From Dirofilaria immitis (taxonomy: Eukaryota; Nematoda; Chromadorea; Rhabditida; Onchocercidae): a DNA stretch of 64,000 nucleotides. Positions 1-15,659 of this stretch are shown here, piece by piece (positions within the stretch are counted from its first letter, which is position 1; each line of letters begins with the position of its first letter). The stretch is from positions 3,501,501 through 3,565,500 of the forward strand of contig JAKNDB010000092.1 in NCBI GenBank assembly GCA_024305405.1. Reading direction: 5' to 3'. Under the pieces are notes generated by a model. It worked only from the letters and a program-made list of their open reading frames with translations. It had not been told where the DNA came from and did not search any database. Made by a program: the position numbers and the translations under genes.

Positions 1-376
1 AACAGATCAAATTTGCTCTATAAGATGAAGGATATTGAAAATAATTAAGTAAGTTTAAATCATATTCTTTCAATAATTGGATATGATCATGACTACCAGA
101 TTACCATATTTTAAAATTTATTAATTTTTTACCATCTAATTAATTAGTATAAAGCAATGGTATACATATTACTAGGTAAAAATACTGATGCCAATACATG
201 GTACAAATGATAAAAATAAAATAAGAAATAAATTTATTGCAGCTATTTGATTATCAAATATATTCAGGCTCTTTTAGATCTACTTTCTAATATTCGTATA
301 AACTTGTAGGAATTCTAATAAATTATTATTTTCTTCAATTTTTTCTAGAAAATTTAATAATATCATGTAAAAATAT
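1..376. other. Window edge, no gene recognised
   Basis: AT-rich sequence downstream of the stop codon of the minus-strand orphan gene that follows. No exon with convincing codon use or splice sites was seen on either strand. It probably holds that gene's 3' UTR. Confidence 0.4.
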
Positions 377-1668
377 TCACCCATATTTGCGTGTTAATTC
401 GTTGGGATCACTTTTTACGTGATCTGGCTTCAAAACAATCGATGAAATCAAGCGTGATTTGATATCCTGCTCCCTTATGATATCATTTATTTTGCGAAGT
501 TTTTGTTTTAGTAAAGATTGCATTTCGTCTATTTCGTATTGTTTCTAAAATTTAAAATTTGAAACAAAGATAATTCATATGAAACTTGCTCAAACAATTC
601 GCCATGAAGTAAAATAATATCATTAAGTTTTGTTTCTGCGCAAACTCTTCTCAAAATGTTTTTGAACTTCAGTTTAACCCAACTTGATTTGTCTTTTCAG
701 GTTATGCTTGGGAATGACGAAGTAAATATTTTTGGAAGATTTAAATAATTCGACAGGAATATTTCCATTTTTATTTCTTTATAATTTTGCTTTTTGCTTT
801 TTGAATTCTCAATAGTTATTCGATAATTTCATTTCAAATACTTGCATAAGAAAGCCTATTATTTCAAGTATTTAAGTACTGTAATTCATTCTGAGCAATT
901 CGATGCAATGAAACTTCTGACTGCTTAAAATCTTATAGTATTTGTAAACAAAATGATAATAATTGATCTTGTATGCATTAATTTAAATGAGAAATTAAAT
1001 TATTTTAAACAATCTAAAATTTCACGATTATGATCAAAAGATTTTAAAAGCAATTAAACAAATAAACAAATTTACAAGTCTTTGCTTTAAAGCATGAAGT
1101 TTATATGCTTGATACCAACGTATGTAAAATGGACGATGAGAATTTATATATTCTCGAAGCTTAATTACTTCCGCTTCCTTTATCCGCTTATTCCATTTAT
1201 TTCCGGTAGGCATTGTTGAATGAGTTTCACCTGGTCGGAACCATATCGTATCTATGAGAGCATCCTGAAAAAGAAAAATTTTTTTCTTTTAAAATTTTTC
1301 GAACAATTCGCTATGATATTCTGTCAGATTAGGATTATATCATTTTGCTGATAACTTCCGCTATTCATTTGATGCACCTTAAATCTTAAAATGCTGAATT
1401 TCAACTTGTGTAATTTTCTAAATCGTGAAAAAAATTATCAGAATATTAAATAAATTTTTACCTGATAGAATATTGTCTATCTCGAAATTATTTGTAAAAT
1501 TATTTTAGTTATTAACACCTATAAGATTGGTGACAATGAATAATGCAAATTTATCTTAAGAATATACATGAGATGTCTTTTAATATTGCACCCGAAGTTT
1601 AATCAATTTTTACCAACCTTTAATTCTATGCTGCTTGCTAATGATGATATATCAGTTCCTGAATTCAT
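377..1668 (-). CDS. Orphan three-exon gene, about 135 aa, basic coiled-coil-like C-terminus
   Basis: Three exons on the minus strand: 1618-1668, 1076-1264 and 377-544 (51, 189 and 168 bases). All junctions are phase 0 and the lengths sum to 136 codons including a TGA stop. The start is the ATG at 1668-1666, with an in-frame TAA just upstream and a TTAAG acceptor-like site before it that could be an SL trans-splice site. Exon 2 begins after a clean TTTTTCAG and exon 3 after AAATTTTAG. The protein starts MNSGTDISS. Exon 2 has an aromatic stretch (RPFYIRWYQAYK), and exon 3 is rich in K, R, Q, E and I in a heptad-like pattern (EMQSLLKQKLRKIND), as in a short coiled coil. No signal peptide or membrane segment is visible. 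I do not recognise the family. The closed phases and coding-like composition make it a probable real gene. Confidence 0.6.
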
Positions 1669-3182
1669 TGACAAGCCTTAAGGAAAAAAATCAAATTACA
1701 ATTAAACGATTGTTTGCAAAAGGTCGTAAGAATTTAAAATTTCTTTTTGTCTAAAATATAATGAAACTATCATTTAATAATGAAGCAATGAGAAAAAGTT
1801 ATAACAATAAATTTGATAGGCTTTATTAATTTTCTAAATATTTGCAACAAACCTGATATTTTGCTCGCCCCATTATTAATTAATTAATTGAAAAAATTGT
1901 ATTTAATCCTTTAACTAACGTTTAATAAAAATGTTTATATAAATTTATACTATTATTTTCATATTTTAAGTAATTCAAAAATGCAGGAATAACACAGACA
2001 TAGCTATTAAATCAAAAAAATTATATTAATATAATTAATTGCAGATAATTGATATATTCAACCACAAGTTTGATTTGGATGAAATTCAGTAAGACAAGAA
2101 ACGTTTAACATCAGGAATTTATTAATCATCTCAGCTAATTCAAATTATGCTCATCATTTATATCTTAGGATAATTTCTAACAGTATTAAAATAAGTGATT
2201 CGATATCTAATGAGTAAATAATAAGTTAATAAATATCAGATTGTAGAAGGAAAAAAATAAGAAATGAATCGATCTACACGGAGGTCATGATAGCAGTTAA
2301 GCGTTGACAGTGAATATTGGATCAAATATGAGGCGCCTAAAGTAATAACAAAATATATATGCAAATATGAGTTGCACTTGCAACTGTAATTGCGATTGCG
2401 AAAAATGTCGGCCATTTGGGCTATATCCGTTTCAATCATATGAAAAAAATAATTAGAGAGAAGGTTTTTGCATAATATTTAGTTTGCTTTTTTCTTTACA
2501 TTTTTTTAAATAAAATACGTAAAGAAAAATCTTTAAAATCTATTAATTTAAAGAGAAATTTGAAGAGAAATAATTTTGAGTAAAATTATTAAAGTTTTAA
2601 TTGCTTGTAAAACTCTCAAAATTAATTATTGTACATTTACAATTGTTGAAATTGTAATGAAATAGTGAAAAAAATTCTAGCATTTTATTTATAAAATTTA
2701 ATGCTATTCTCAGATATCTTTATTCACGCATGATGATTTTTGATAGTTTTCTGCTATTATTTCTATTGGATGTTAGACTTCATAATTTATTAGTAATTAA
2801 CTTTTCTAGCAAATTGAATTTTAGAACAACTTTCAGAAAGAAAGAATATATTTTTGAAAAAATAAATGCATTTCAGGCATTTATCCCATTGTTTTGTTGA
2901 TTAGGAGACTTTATGCAAATTTTAACTGGATTTATTTGATATAATACATTAAAAATGCATTAAAAATTATGCTAATCATATTTTTTAATTTTTTCAAAAA
3001 AACTTTGTATAAATAAATAAAAGTTCAGAATGAATATTTGCATTTAGTGTTGCTGCAATTTCCTTATCATTTAATGATATCAACATAATGAAAAAAGGAC
3101 AAATATCGCATAAATGATTTTTATTATCAAAATCCTGAAATTCTTTTTGAGATTTTGCAAAAGTTTTGAAATATATAAAATT
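1669..3182. other. Intergenic, nothing convincing
   Basis: AT-rich gap between the two minus-strand orphan genes. A 67-codon open frame on minus at 2236-2439 lacks splice sites or a recognisable motif and is probably chance. The gap should contain the 5' region of the small gene on its left and the 3' UTR of the gene on its right. Confidence 0.4.
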
Positions 3183-7668
<4,486 letters not shown>

Positions 7669-9529
7669 ATTTCATATGAAATCTATTTCCGATTTCTTAA
7701 ATATTTTAACTAAATTTTTTTTAAATGAAATATATTCAAAGATAATTCATAATAATTTTAAAATGCCAATAAAATGAAACTATCAAATTTGAAGCGTTGT
7801 ATTCCTTCCAACAATTTTTACTAATTTGGTAAATTTATTTATAACACAACAGTTTCATAACATTCGTAACTCTATCCGACGATTCCAATGTTTTTATAAT
7901 CCTATAACACAAACAATTAAATAATGAAAATGAACCGCTCAGAATCACATCAATTTATTTAAATTAAAATTTTTCTTATAGCAATTTGCATATTTAAAAA
8001 AAAAACAGTAAATACAATACATCCATACATAGTTTCATCTCCTTTCTCAAGAAATTTTCCCATCTGTTAGTTTAAAAAGCTAAAATGCCACAACTTCCAA
8101 TATTAATTGATTTCATATTTCAGATTATTTTTATCGCAACTCTTTTATCAATTAAATTTCATGAATTGTCAATTTCAATATAGTAATATAGCGTGATAGC
8201 TCATTTATTTGAAAAATAAAGAAAATTCGCTCAAAATTTAAATTTAAATGCGTAAAATAAAATAAATTAAATGCAAGCCGTCCATTCAAATTATATTCTA
8301 AATATTTAAAGAGTAAATTTGTTAATTTAATTACGTTGAATATATATTATGTGATAACTAATAATGATAGTTATTTCTCAGAAAGAAGATAAGTGTCAGA
8401 TGTGCAATTGATTTAACGATATTGAGATGAAAAAATATCAATTTTGAACTCATTGTTGCTAAAATTATAACGGGCGTCAACCCCCAAATCCTAAAGAAAG
8501 ACAACTGGAATAGCCATTATCCCACACTTCCAAACTTCATCCATTTTCTGCTATGAAATCCGAACTTGATTTTTTATAATCGCAACGCGTTTTCAAACCC
8601 AAATTTTTTAAATTTGGCAAATCAACACCTTACCTACAATAGTAGTGCTTTTCGCCATAGGAGTAAGGAGACTAGAATGAAGAAATGAGATAATGTTAAG
8701 TATATATATGTTTCAGCTACGCTTCTAATCCTTTCGCTTCCTTTTTTTAAAAACTATTTCTTGAAATACGTCTTATTATTTTAGTCTCGTAAATCTTATT
8801 CCATAATATTTCTTTATTTTTATCCCCATTTCTTCATTATTTTTACATCTCGAAATATTCCTCTTATTGTCTGGACGAATATAATGCTGAAATTGAGATG
8901 CTAATTTGGCAATTATTGATTGCATTCATTCTTGTTCACAGGAGTGATCTAATCGTAGCAAATTCATTTCAATTTCAGTGTTTGGGATTTAATACGGTAA
9001 TTTGATGTAATGGTTATATTTGAATATAAGTATTGGAATATTTAGACGAAAATTTTAAATGGTTAAAACTACTTAATACTTGTTACTTAACTATATAAAT
9101 ACATTATGTTTTCTCCCATCAATATTATCGTTATATTATCAATACTCAGTGATTGTTAAAGTTGCTTAGCTTATTGCTGTTGAATTTTTGTGTTGAATTT
9201 AAATATTTAAGCAAATAGTTAAATCATTTATTTTTATCTCTCATCTAATTGAAATGTTTATCGAATAAAATTATCATTTAGTGACTTATTCAATGAAAAA
9301 GAAGCAGTAAAAACGTTGAGATTTATAAGTTACATTTATATGTTTCAATCTGTCCATTATGTCAACATTTTTAACTTTGTGATTTTTTGTCACGCTTTTT
9401 TTTACCATGAAATCGTAGATTTCGATGATTAAATTTAACATTATTACTGAACAGTGAAATTTATTCTTCAGCCGGCACACATGGATTAATGAAAGATCAA
9501 TACTATCTTAATGATTTATTGTATTTCTG
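7669..9529. promoter_or_regulatory. Divergent intergenic region, possible shared promoter
   Basis: The gap separates the ATG of the minus-strand orphan gene (7668) from the ATG of GAS41 (9530), so it should hold both 5' regions. A weak minus-strand two-exon reading (8629-8658, then about 8425-8492) was seen but not accepted. No recognisable promoter motif. Confidence 0.3.
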
Positions 9530-11569
9530 ATGGAACGAGTAAAGAGAAGATATTTACCCGACCGATTGTCTACGGTAATACTGCCCATTATTTGGGTAAA
9601 AGCGAGAAGAAGATGGGCATACTCATGAATGGACAGTATTCGTAAAACCTTATTACAATGAAGATCCATCGAAGTATATCCGAAAAGTCCAATTCAAACT
9701 GCATGATTCATACACTAATGCAACACGAAGTAATATATTTCCTTCTTTCATTAAAAACTTAATTATTAGTTTTTATCTGGGTTTATTATCGATTTTTAAT
9801 AATTATTATTACTATTATCATAATTTATACTTTAATTATAATACTCTGCTAATTCAATTGAATTGGTAATTTACATATCATAAATATTTCCCATATTTAA
9901 CCTCTAAGCAAAAGTCCATTTAATTTACTTCGTTGTCACCTATGAAGGCAGTTAGTCAATTTTACTGTTTTTCTATTTCACACCTTAGTTTAAGTTATTT
10001 AGCAAGTGTCGACTTAAACTTGAACAAGTGAACTGATAAGTGGATAAGGATTTTTGGCCTGAAAACATGTTCTACAGATATTTATTCTATTCATAAAATT
10101 ACATTGTGGTCGAAAAATTTATAACAGTTATACGCTAAAACTGAATGGTAAATTTCAATCTTGTATGAAACTTTAGTTTTATGCAATTTTCAACAACCAT
10201 AATTTAAGGGATAAAATTAACTTGTGATGTCATATGTATACGTAAAGATAGAACAGTTGTTGTTCTTCACAGAAATTTATATAAAAAATACTTGATGAAA
10301 ATTTGAATCTATATAATATGTGCAAGAACACAATAGCACAAAAGTGAATGGTATAGTGATTTTATATTAAAGTTTAGTGATCGAAAAGCCGCCATATGAA
10401 GTGACCGAAACGGGCTGGGGCGAATTTGAGATTCAAATTCGAATATATTTTATCGACGTTAATGAAAAACCGGTAAAATTCTAGTGTTTTTCATAATTTT
10501 GTTATGCAAAATAACTTCAAGTTTAAGCTATGTTTATTCATGTTTTTTATAATATAATAATATTTATTCCTTATAATAATAAGGTCTTTCGATTACTATT
10601 GGCATAGTTCAAATGTTTAATTTTACATCAAAATTTCGCGTTATTTATTTCATAACAGTAAGAAACATTTTTATCTTAGTAATGGATAAGATATAGTGAG
10701 ATGTCACTGATAAATTAAATTCTGCAGGAACTGAAATAGAATTATCATACTTAGCCAACTTATAATCATGTTTTTAAGGTTACAGCATTTCACTATCTTC
10801 GGTTATTTCAACCACAAGTTACACTTCCTAACGGCAAAACGATGGTCGCTGCAGAATATTACGATGAAATTGTAAATTTAATTATGATAATTTTTCAGAT
10901 TTTTTTAATTTTTTGTACGCAAAGAATAAAAACTTTAAAAAGCTAATTTTATTTTGTGCATCTCTCAAGGTAGACAACCGCTAGTTGATATTGCCAATAT
11001 CATTTCAAATAATTTTAAGCTTATTACATATTTCAGTATTGTATGTTTTTATTTTCTTTGAATATAGTCATATTGATTGCGTTGTAGGTATTTCAAGAAC
11101 CTACAATGCCAATGTATAAAGTGTTATCGCATTTAGAAGGACGTAAAGTCGAGCCGAGACGTTTCCATACTGACTGTGAGTTGTTTTTGCTTTTGATTAT
11201 TGAATTATTTTTTATTTCTCTACTATATTTCTTTTTACATATCTGCGAATCTGTATTCATTGATGTGAAATGTCGGTATCTGTTACTGTTTTATCAAAAG
11301 CAGGTTGAGTAATATCACTGTTTTGTATTATTGTCTTCACCAATCCTTTCATAATTTCAGTTTTATTTGTGCGTAAACGAACTCAAGAAATGATAAACAA
11401 TGCGAGAAGCGAAATAAACAAAGAAATTCAAGATTTGATGGATTCATTGAAAGCTGCTCATGAATTAATTGGAAAATATTCGAAAGAAGTTGATTCATTG
11501 GAAGCAGCTGCAGGAAATGTTGAAGATGGTAGTTTTGCGTGCGAAAACAGCGGGCAAGGTACAGCATAA
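9530..11569 (+). CDS. GAS41/YEATS4, YEATS-domain chromatin reader
   Basis: Five exons: 9530-9729, 10378-10472, 10779-10871, 11088-11175 and 11361-11569. With two one-base corrections they total 687 bases, 228 aa, about the length of human GAS41. The YEATS domain fills exons 1-3: [25 protein letters not shown] and [10 protein letters not shown] in exon 1, then [16 protein letters not shown] in exon 2. Exon 3 has LRLFQPQV. Exons 4-5 carry a basic linker and the C-terminal coiled coil ([16 protein letters not shown]) that binds partners. Family knowledge: GAS41 reads acylated histone H3 lysines and is a subunit of SRCAP/NuA4-type remodelling complexes; the C. elegans counterpart is gfl-1. Exon 1 is 200 bases but must be 202 for its exit phase; the breaks fall at 9545-9549 (restoring MERVKRK) and in the A run 9598-9601 (restoring GKKREEDG). 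The start is the ATG whose RVK sits six residues before PIVYG, as in human GAS41. Confidence 0.95.
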
Positions 11570-12513
11570 AAGTTTTCCCTTCAAAATTGATTGAAATTTC
11601 ATCAGTATGCACATTCGTGCTGTTTATGTAGTTAGCTTGTTTACCTTATTGAATTCTAGCAACAATTATGATTTCTTTGATTCTTCGTAGTTCTTTTGTT
11701 CTTTTTAAACATCGAATTGTGAACAATGTTTAACATTATAGTGATTCCAATGATTTTCGTTCTTACCATGTTATTTTTCGACTCTTCCTGGTACCATATA
11801 TCATTTTACATTGTCAAAATGTAACCGTAATTCTTTTGCAAAAATGTATTGCTACTTACTTTAATTAGGGTACTGATGAAGTTCGGCATTTTAATGATTG
11901 CATTAATTTGATAAATTCTTTTCTGCGGTTTTAGTATTGTTGTGGAAATGAGATAATTTTTCAAAATATTTGAAAACTCCAATTTTGGAGTGTTCTGTAT
12001 GTGAAAATGTATGCTTCACAGTTTTTAAATTGAAGTTTATAAATCTTTATTTACGATGACTATTAACAAAGTTATACTTCTCTATTTTGGGAAAACATCA
12101 TTGCTCAGATATATTTTACATTTTATGATTGAGTTAGCATTTATTAAATTTATATCCTATAATATTCAGAGGTATTCAGGTTAGTATTACTTATCTAGCT
12201 TGAAATTATTATATTTTTTGGATATAAAATAAAACTGTTTTTCTTCGGTGAAATTGCTCATTGATTTAATGACCGTTAGCAGAGAAAAGTGGCAAGTCAT
12301 AAATTCGGTTGCACATATAGAGCTGTAACACTTTAAAATGATGCTTGAAGGGTTTCATAAATTCTTGCTGAGTTTTTTTGATGTTAATTTATCCAAGTGC
12401 TATGTTTTTTTTCATCGTTTATCAATGATATAGAGCTGGATCTATGTTCTCTTCTAATCTCTTTATAATTTTTTCTCTTTGATGAATGAAATGTTGTCAA
12501 TTTCTTTTCTTAG
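11570..12513. other. GAS41 downstream region, no independent gene seen
   Basis: AT- and T-rich sequence after the GAS41 stop. It would hold the 3' UTR, or be an intron of about 985 bases (11529-12513) if the alternative last exon at 12514 is used. A short open frame beginning ATGATGCTTGAAGG near 12340 has no supporting splice sites. Confidence 0.4.
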
Positions 12514-12605
12514 TTTTTCATTTCATATTTGCCGATCATGAAGTTGCAGGACTGTACGAAAGTTATGTGAGAAATAATAATACAAGAGATGAAATTTATA
12601 ACTGA
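12514..12605 (+). CDS. Possible alternative 3' exon of GAS41, or last exon of an unseen gene
   Basis: It begins after TTTCTTTTCTTAG and stays open to a TGA at 12603-12605, giving two bases plus 30 codons. The peptide includes FADHEVAGLYESY and ends NTRDEIYN. The entry phase fits a donor inside GAS41 exon 5 (GATG|GTAGTT at 11528/11529, exit phase 1), which would replace the last residues of GAS41 with about 30 new ones. Residue use looks coding-like, but no homology was recognised and no transcript evidence is available. Confidence 0.35.
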
Positions 12606-15433
12606 ATGCCGACAATAACTGTGGAAAAAGAAGAAAGTCAAGAAATTGATAACATTTTTAGTATATGTTTGCAAGTTTTTTCTATATTAGAGACGTAACC
12701 AAACTTTCATTTCATTTAATTCAATCAGTTATTTAAATCATGATTATTTAAATAACATTTTATTGTGCAAGAAGGCGTACTGAGAGAATGGAAAATAAAT
12801 AAAAAGTAATTCAATTGAGTCATCGCTTTGAAAAATTTTTGAACAAAAAAAAGAAAGAAGCGTAAATAGAGCAAAGAAGGGCTCATAATTCATAAAAAAG
12901 AAAAATGTGAATATCATCTCGAGAATGATATTATTCATCTGTCCGTCTTATACTCATTGAATTTTTCCTTCCAATATTTTTCGTCTTGAGTGGTTCGTAT
13001 GCTAGATTTCCAGAAATCAAATTATTGATAAAATATAAATAATTTAAATTCCATAAACAAATATACTTCTCTAATTAAATTTAATTATATATTGGAAGGA
13101 AAAATTTATAATTAAATTTAATTATAAATAAGATAATATCATCCGTTATATCTCCTAAGGACAAATGACAAATATTTTAAATATACAGTGTTCTGAAATC
13201 ACTGTGATTTAATAGTATCAACATAACTTCCTGTTGTTATTTTTCTTTTTCATCATAAATTAATCATAATTAAGAGATTTCACATTTCAATTGTATTAAA
13301 AATTAAATTTTGATCAAATTTTTTGATGAACTAAAATGAATTTATTAACAAAATGTCAGGTTTAATTTTTACTTTATTTTATATCTAAAATATATTAGAA
13401 ATGAAATTCATTTAACGAAATATTGCCGTTTTATGTGAAATGCGAAACAAAAATGCTTTTTGTTGATGTTTTTTGCCCATATCCTTTCAATTTCATTAAC
13501 AGCAATTTATTTATCAGCGCTTCGACAAAAGATCGATGATTGCCTTTTCATTTATTTTCTTCTTGTCTTCGCATTTTCTTATTTTCAATCTTTCGTACTT
13601 TTATTTCATTTAATTTTCATTCATATTTTTATACGAGTGAAAATTTAAATTAAACTTGTCGAAAGTTTAGCATTAAAATTTAAGATATAAAATTATAACA
13701 ATGATGGAGCATAATAAATTTTAATTACTATTTATTATTATTATTATTATTGTTATTAATAATTATTATTAATTATATTAACTTCATCATTAGATATTTC
13801 ATACGGCAAATCGGATGTGTTAAATGTTTTTTAAATTATATTTTAATATGATTTTTAAATTAAATGAAATAAACCGTCTTACAGTACTTTCATCGATCAA
13901 AACAATCGATTATTTCAATCGATACTACAAAAAATTTATTATATACTAAATTTTTTACCTCTTTCAATTTTATTTCCCTTCCTCCTTTCCTGCACTTTTT
14001 GAAATTTTCTCTATGTTTTCTCTCTTCTCTCTCTTTTCTATTCATTCATTTATTGCATCGAATGAAATTTCAACTTTCAACTATATTTTTGATTGCTCAT
14101 CCTTCTCCTTCGTTTTTTCTTCTCCTTTCCCTCCTTCTCTTTCTTCTCCTTCTCTCTCGCTTCCTCTTCCCTTATCTCTTCAATTCGCTATTCATCGAAT
14201 TCATTAAACATCATCATTGTTAGCATAGTATCATCGTCGATTGCTTTATCAATTATTTTTTTCCAGGTGTTTTCCACAGGCATGCTATTTATCTATCTAT
14301 CCGTCTTTCCGTTTTATGACCCAGCCGTTTCCTGTTTTCATAATCATTACTGTTCCGTATAAGCAAAAGATGCTATACGATCAGGTACCCGTATAATTTA
14401 TATAAGATACAAATGATTTTGGATAGATGTATTTTTTCTGCTGATATTAATCTTAATTAACTAATATTTTAATCAAAATTATGTTTTATTTTTAATAAAA
14501 ATATTCTTGTAAATTTTGTTTCATTTAATACAAACTATTGAAATGATAATTTCGATTACAGCACTTATTTGAAATCTAATAATACTATTAAATAATTAAA
14601 AGTGGGATACAATTTAACCAAATCAATTATTCTACAAATATTGTAAAACATTATACGACAATTGTATAAAATTGTTTGTATTGTATAGTTAGTTATAAGC
14701 AATTCAGAACTTTAATATTGGATTTTTTAATTTAAGAAAAACTGATTTTATATAAATTTGACATCACAAATGCAAAATTAATTCAATGCAAAATAATCTT
14801 TTCCTTAATGTTAAATTCATCGTTAAATTATTAGAATTGTTTTAAATACATATTTTGCAATTTATTAACACTTATCAATGATTTATCAAATGTTCCCATA
14901 TATTTGATAAATTCTTAAATTTCAATTAATTAAATATTTTTGAAAATAATAATATAGCTAATCTGTGAACATATGTTTCTTTATATACGGTTAAACCAAA
15001 TATCATAGCAATATATACTATACACATGCAAACGTACATGCATCCATGCATTCATGCATGAAAATTTTAAAGTTACGAAACGAGAAAAACAAATTACGGT
15101 ATATTATTTTTATTATAAATTATGGCACATATAAAGTAAATATATCCTTAACTTTATGCAGTATACATACAGTTTGTGTTGCTATACTTAACAAATAAAT
15201 AATTTGATTTGATAAACTGACGACACTAAAATAATGTGTTTTTTAAAGATTATCAAATGATAACAACATCTTCAATGCTTCTCACAACGCTTAAATTTTC
15301 AGAATATTTTCCAAATTTTTATATCTCTCTTTTGCTCTTCCTCTATTCATTTGAATTATATTATTTCGACAAGCAGAAAATTTCGATTTAATTTAAACAT
15401 AAAACTAATATTCGATGTACGTTTTTTAAAACT
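12606..15433. other. Long gene-poor stretch with a pyrimidine-rich block
   Basis: AT-rich sequence with a small imperfect ATT run near 13730-13770 and a C/T-rich block at about 13960-14190 that produces overlapping Ser/Phe/Leu-rich open frames of no significance. A stretch around 14280-14384 follows an acceptor-like TTTTCCACAG and ends in CAG|GTACCC; its open frame (contains TVPYKQKMLYDQ) might be an exon, but neither neighbour could be joined. Confidence 0.35.
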
Positions 15434-15558
15434 ATCGATGCAGTGATAACGATGACAATGATAAGCAAAATTTGTTACCTGCAAAGCGCCTGCAAAAAAT
15501 GTTTGAAGATTTATCAATTCCACATTTACCAGAACACCTTGGTTGGAACAGAGAGCAG
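15434..15558 (+). CDS. Possible orphan exon (LPAKRLQKMFEDLSIP)
   Basis: It begins after ATCGATGCAG, and a coding-like frame runs to AAAGTG|GTTAGT. It starts acidic (NDDNDKQN), continues LPAKRLQKMFEDLSIP and ends with LGWNREQYCKV. The codon and residue pattern is unlike surrounding noncoding DNA. No 5' exon with matching phase was found. Without splicing the frame runs on to a TGA near 15620, and a competing frame there ends in a TAA near 15652. Family not recognised. Confidence 0.35.
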
Positions 15559-15659
15559 TACTGCAAAGTGGTTAGTTTTGCATTTACAGCAAGAGATGGA
15601 TTCAGCAAGAGATGGATATGTTGATAATTTTTCAATACGATTATTATTTTAAACGACTG

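Noticed and set aside
2236..2439. 67-codon minus-strand frame
   Set aside because: No splice support, no motif and ordinary AT-rich composition.
8425..8658. Two-exon minus-strand reading, MAKSTTIVGK joined to DLGVDARYNFSNN
   Set aside because: It would encode only about 35 residues, the donor needed for phase is weak, and the better donor nearby leads to a stop.
13999..14362. Three overlapping Phe/Ser/Leu-rich open frames on plus
   Set aside because: A C/T-rich tract opens all frames at once; no splice sites or motifs support any of them as a whole.
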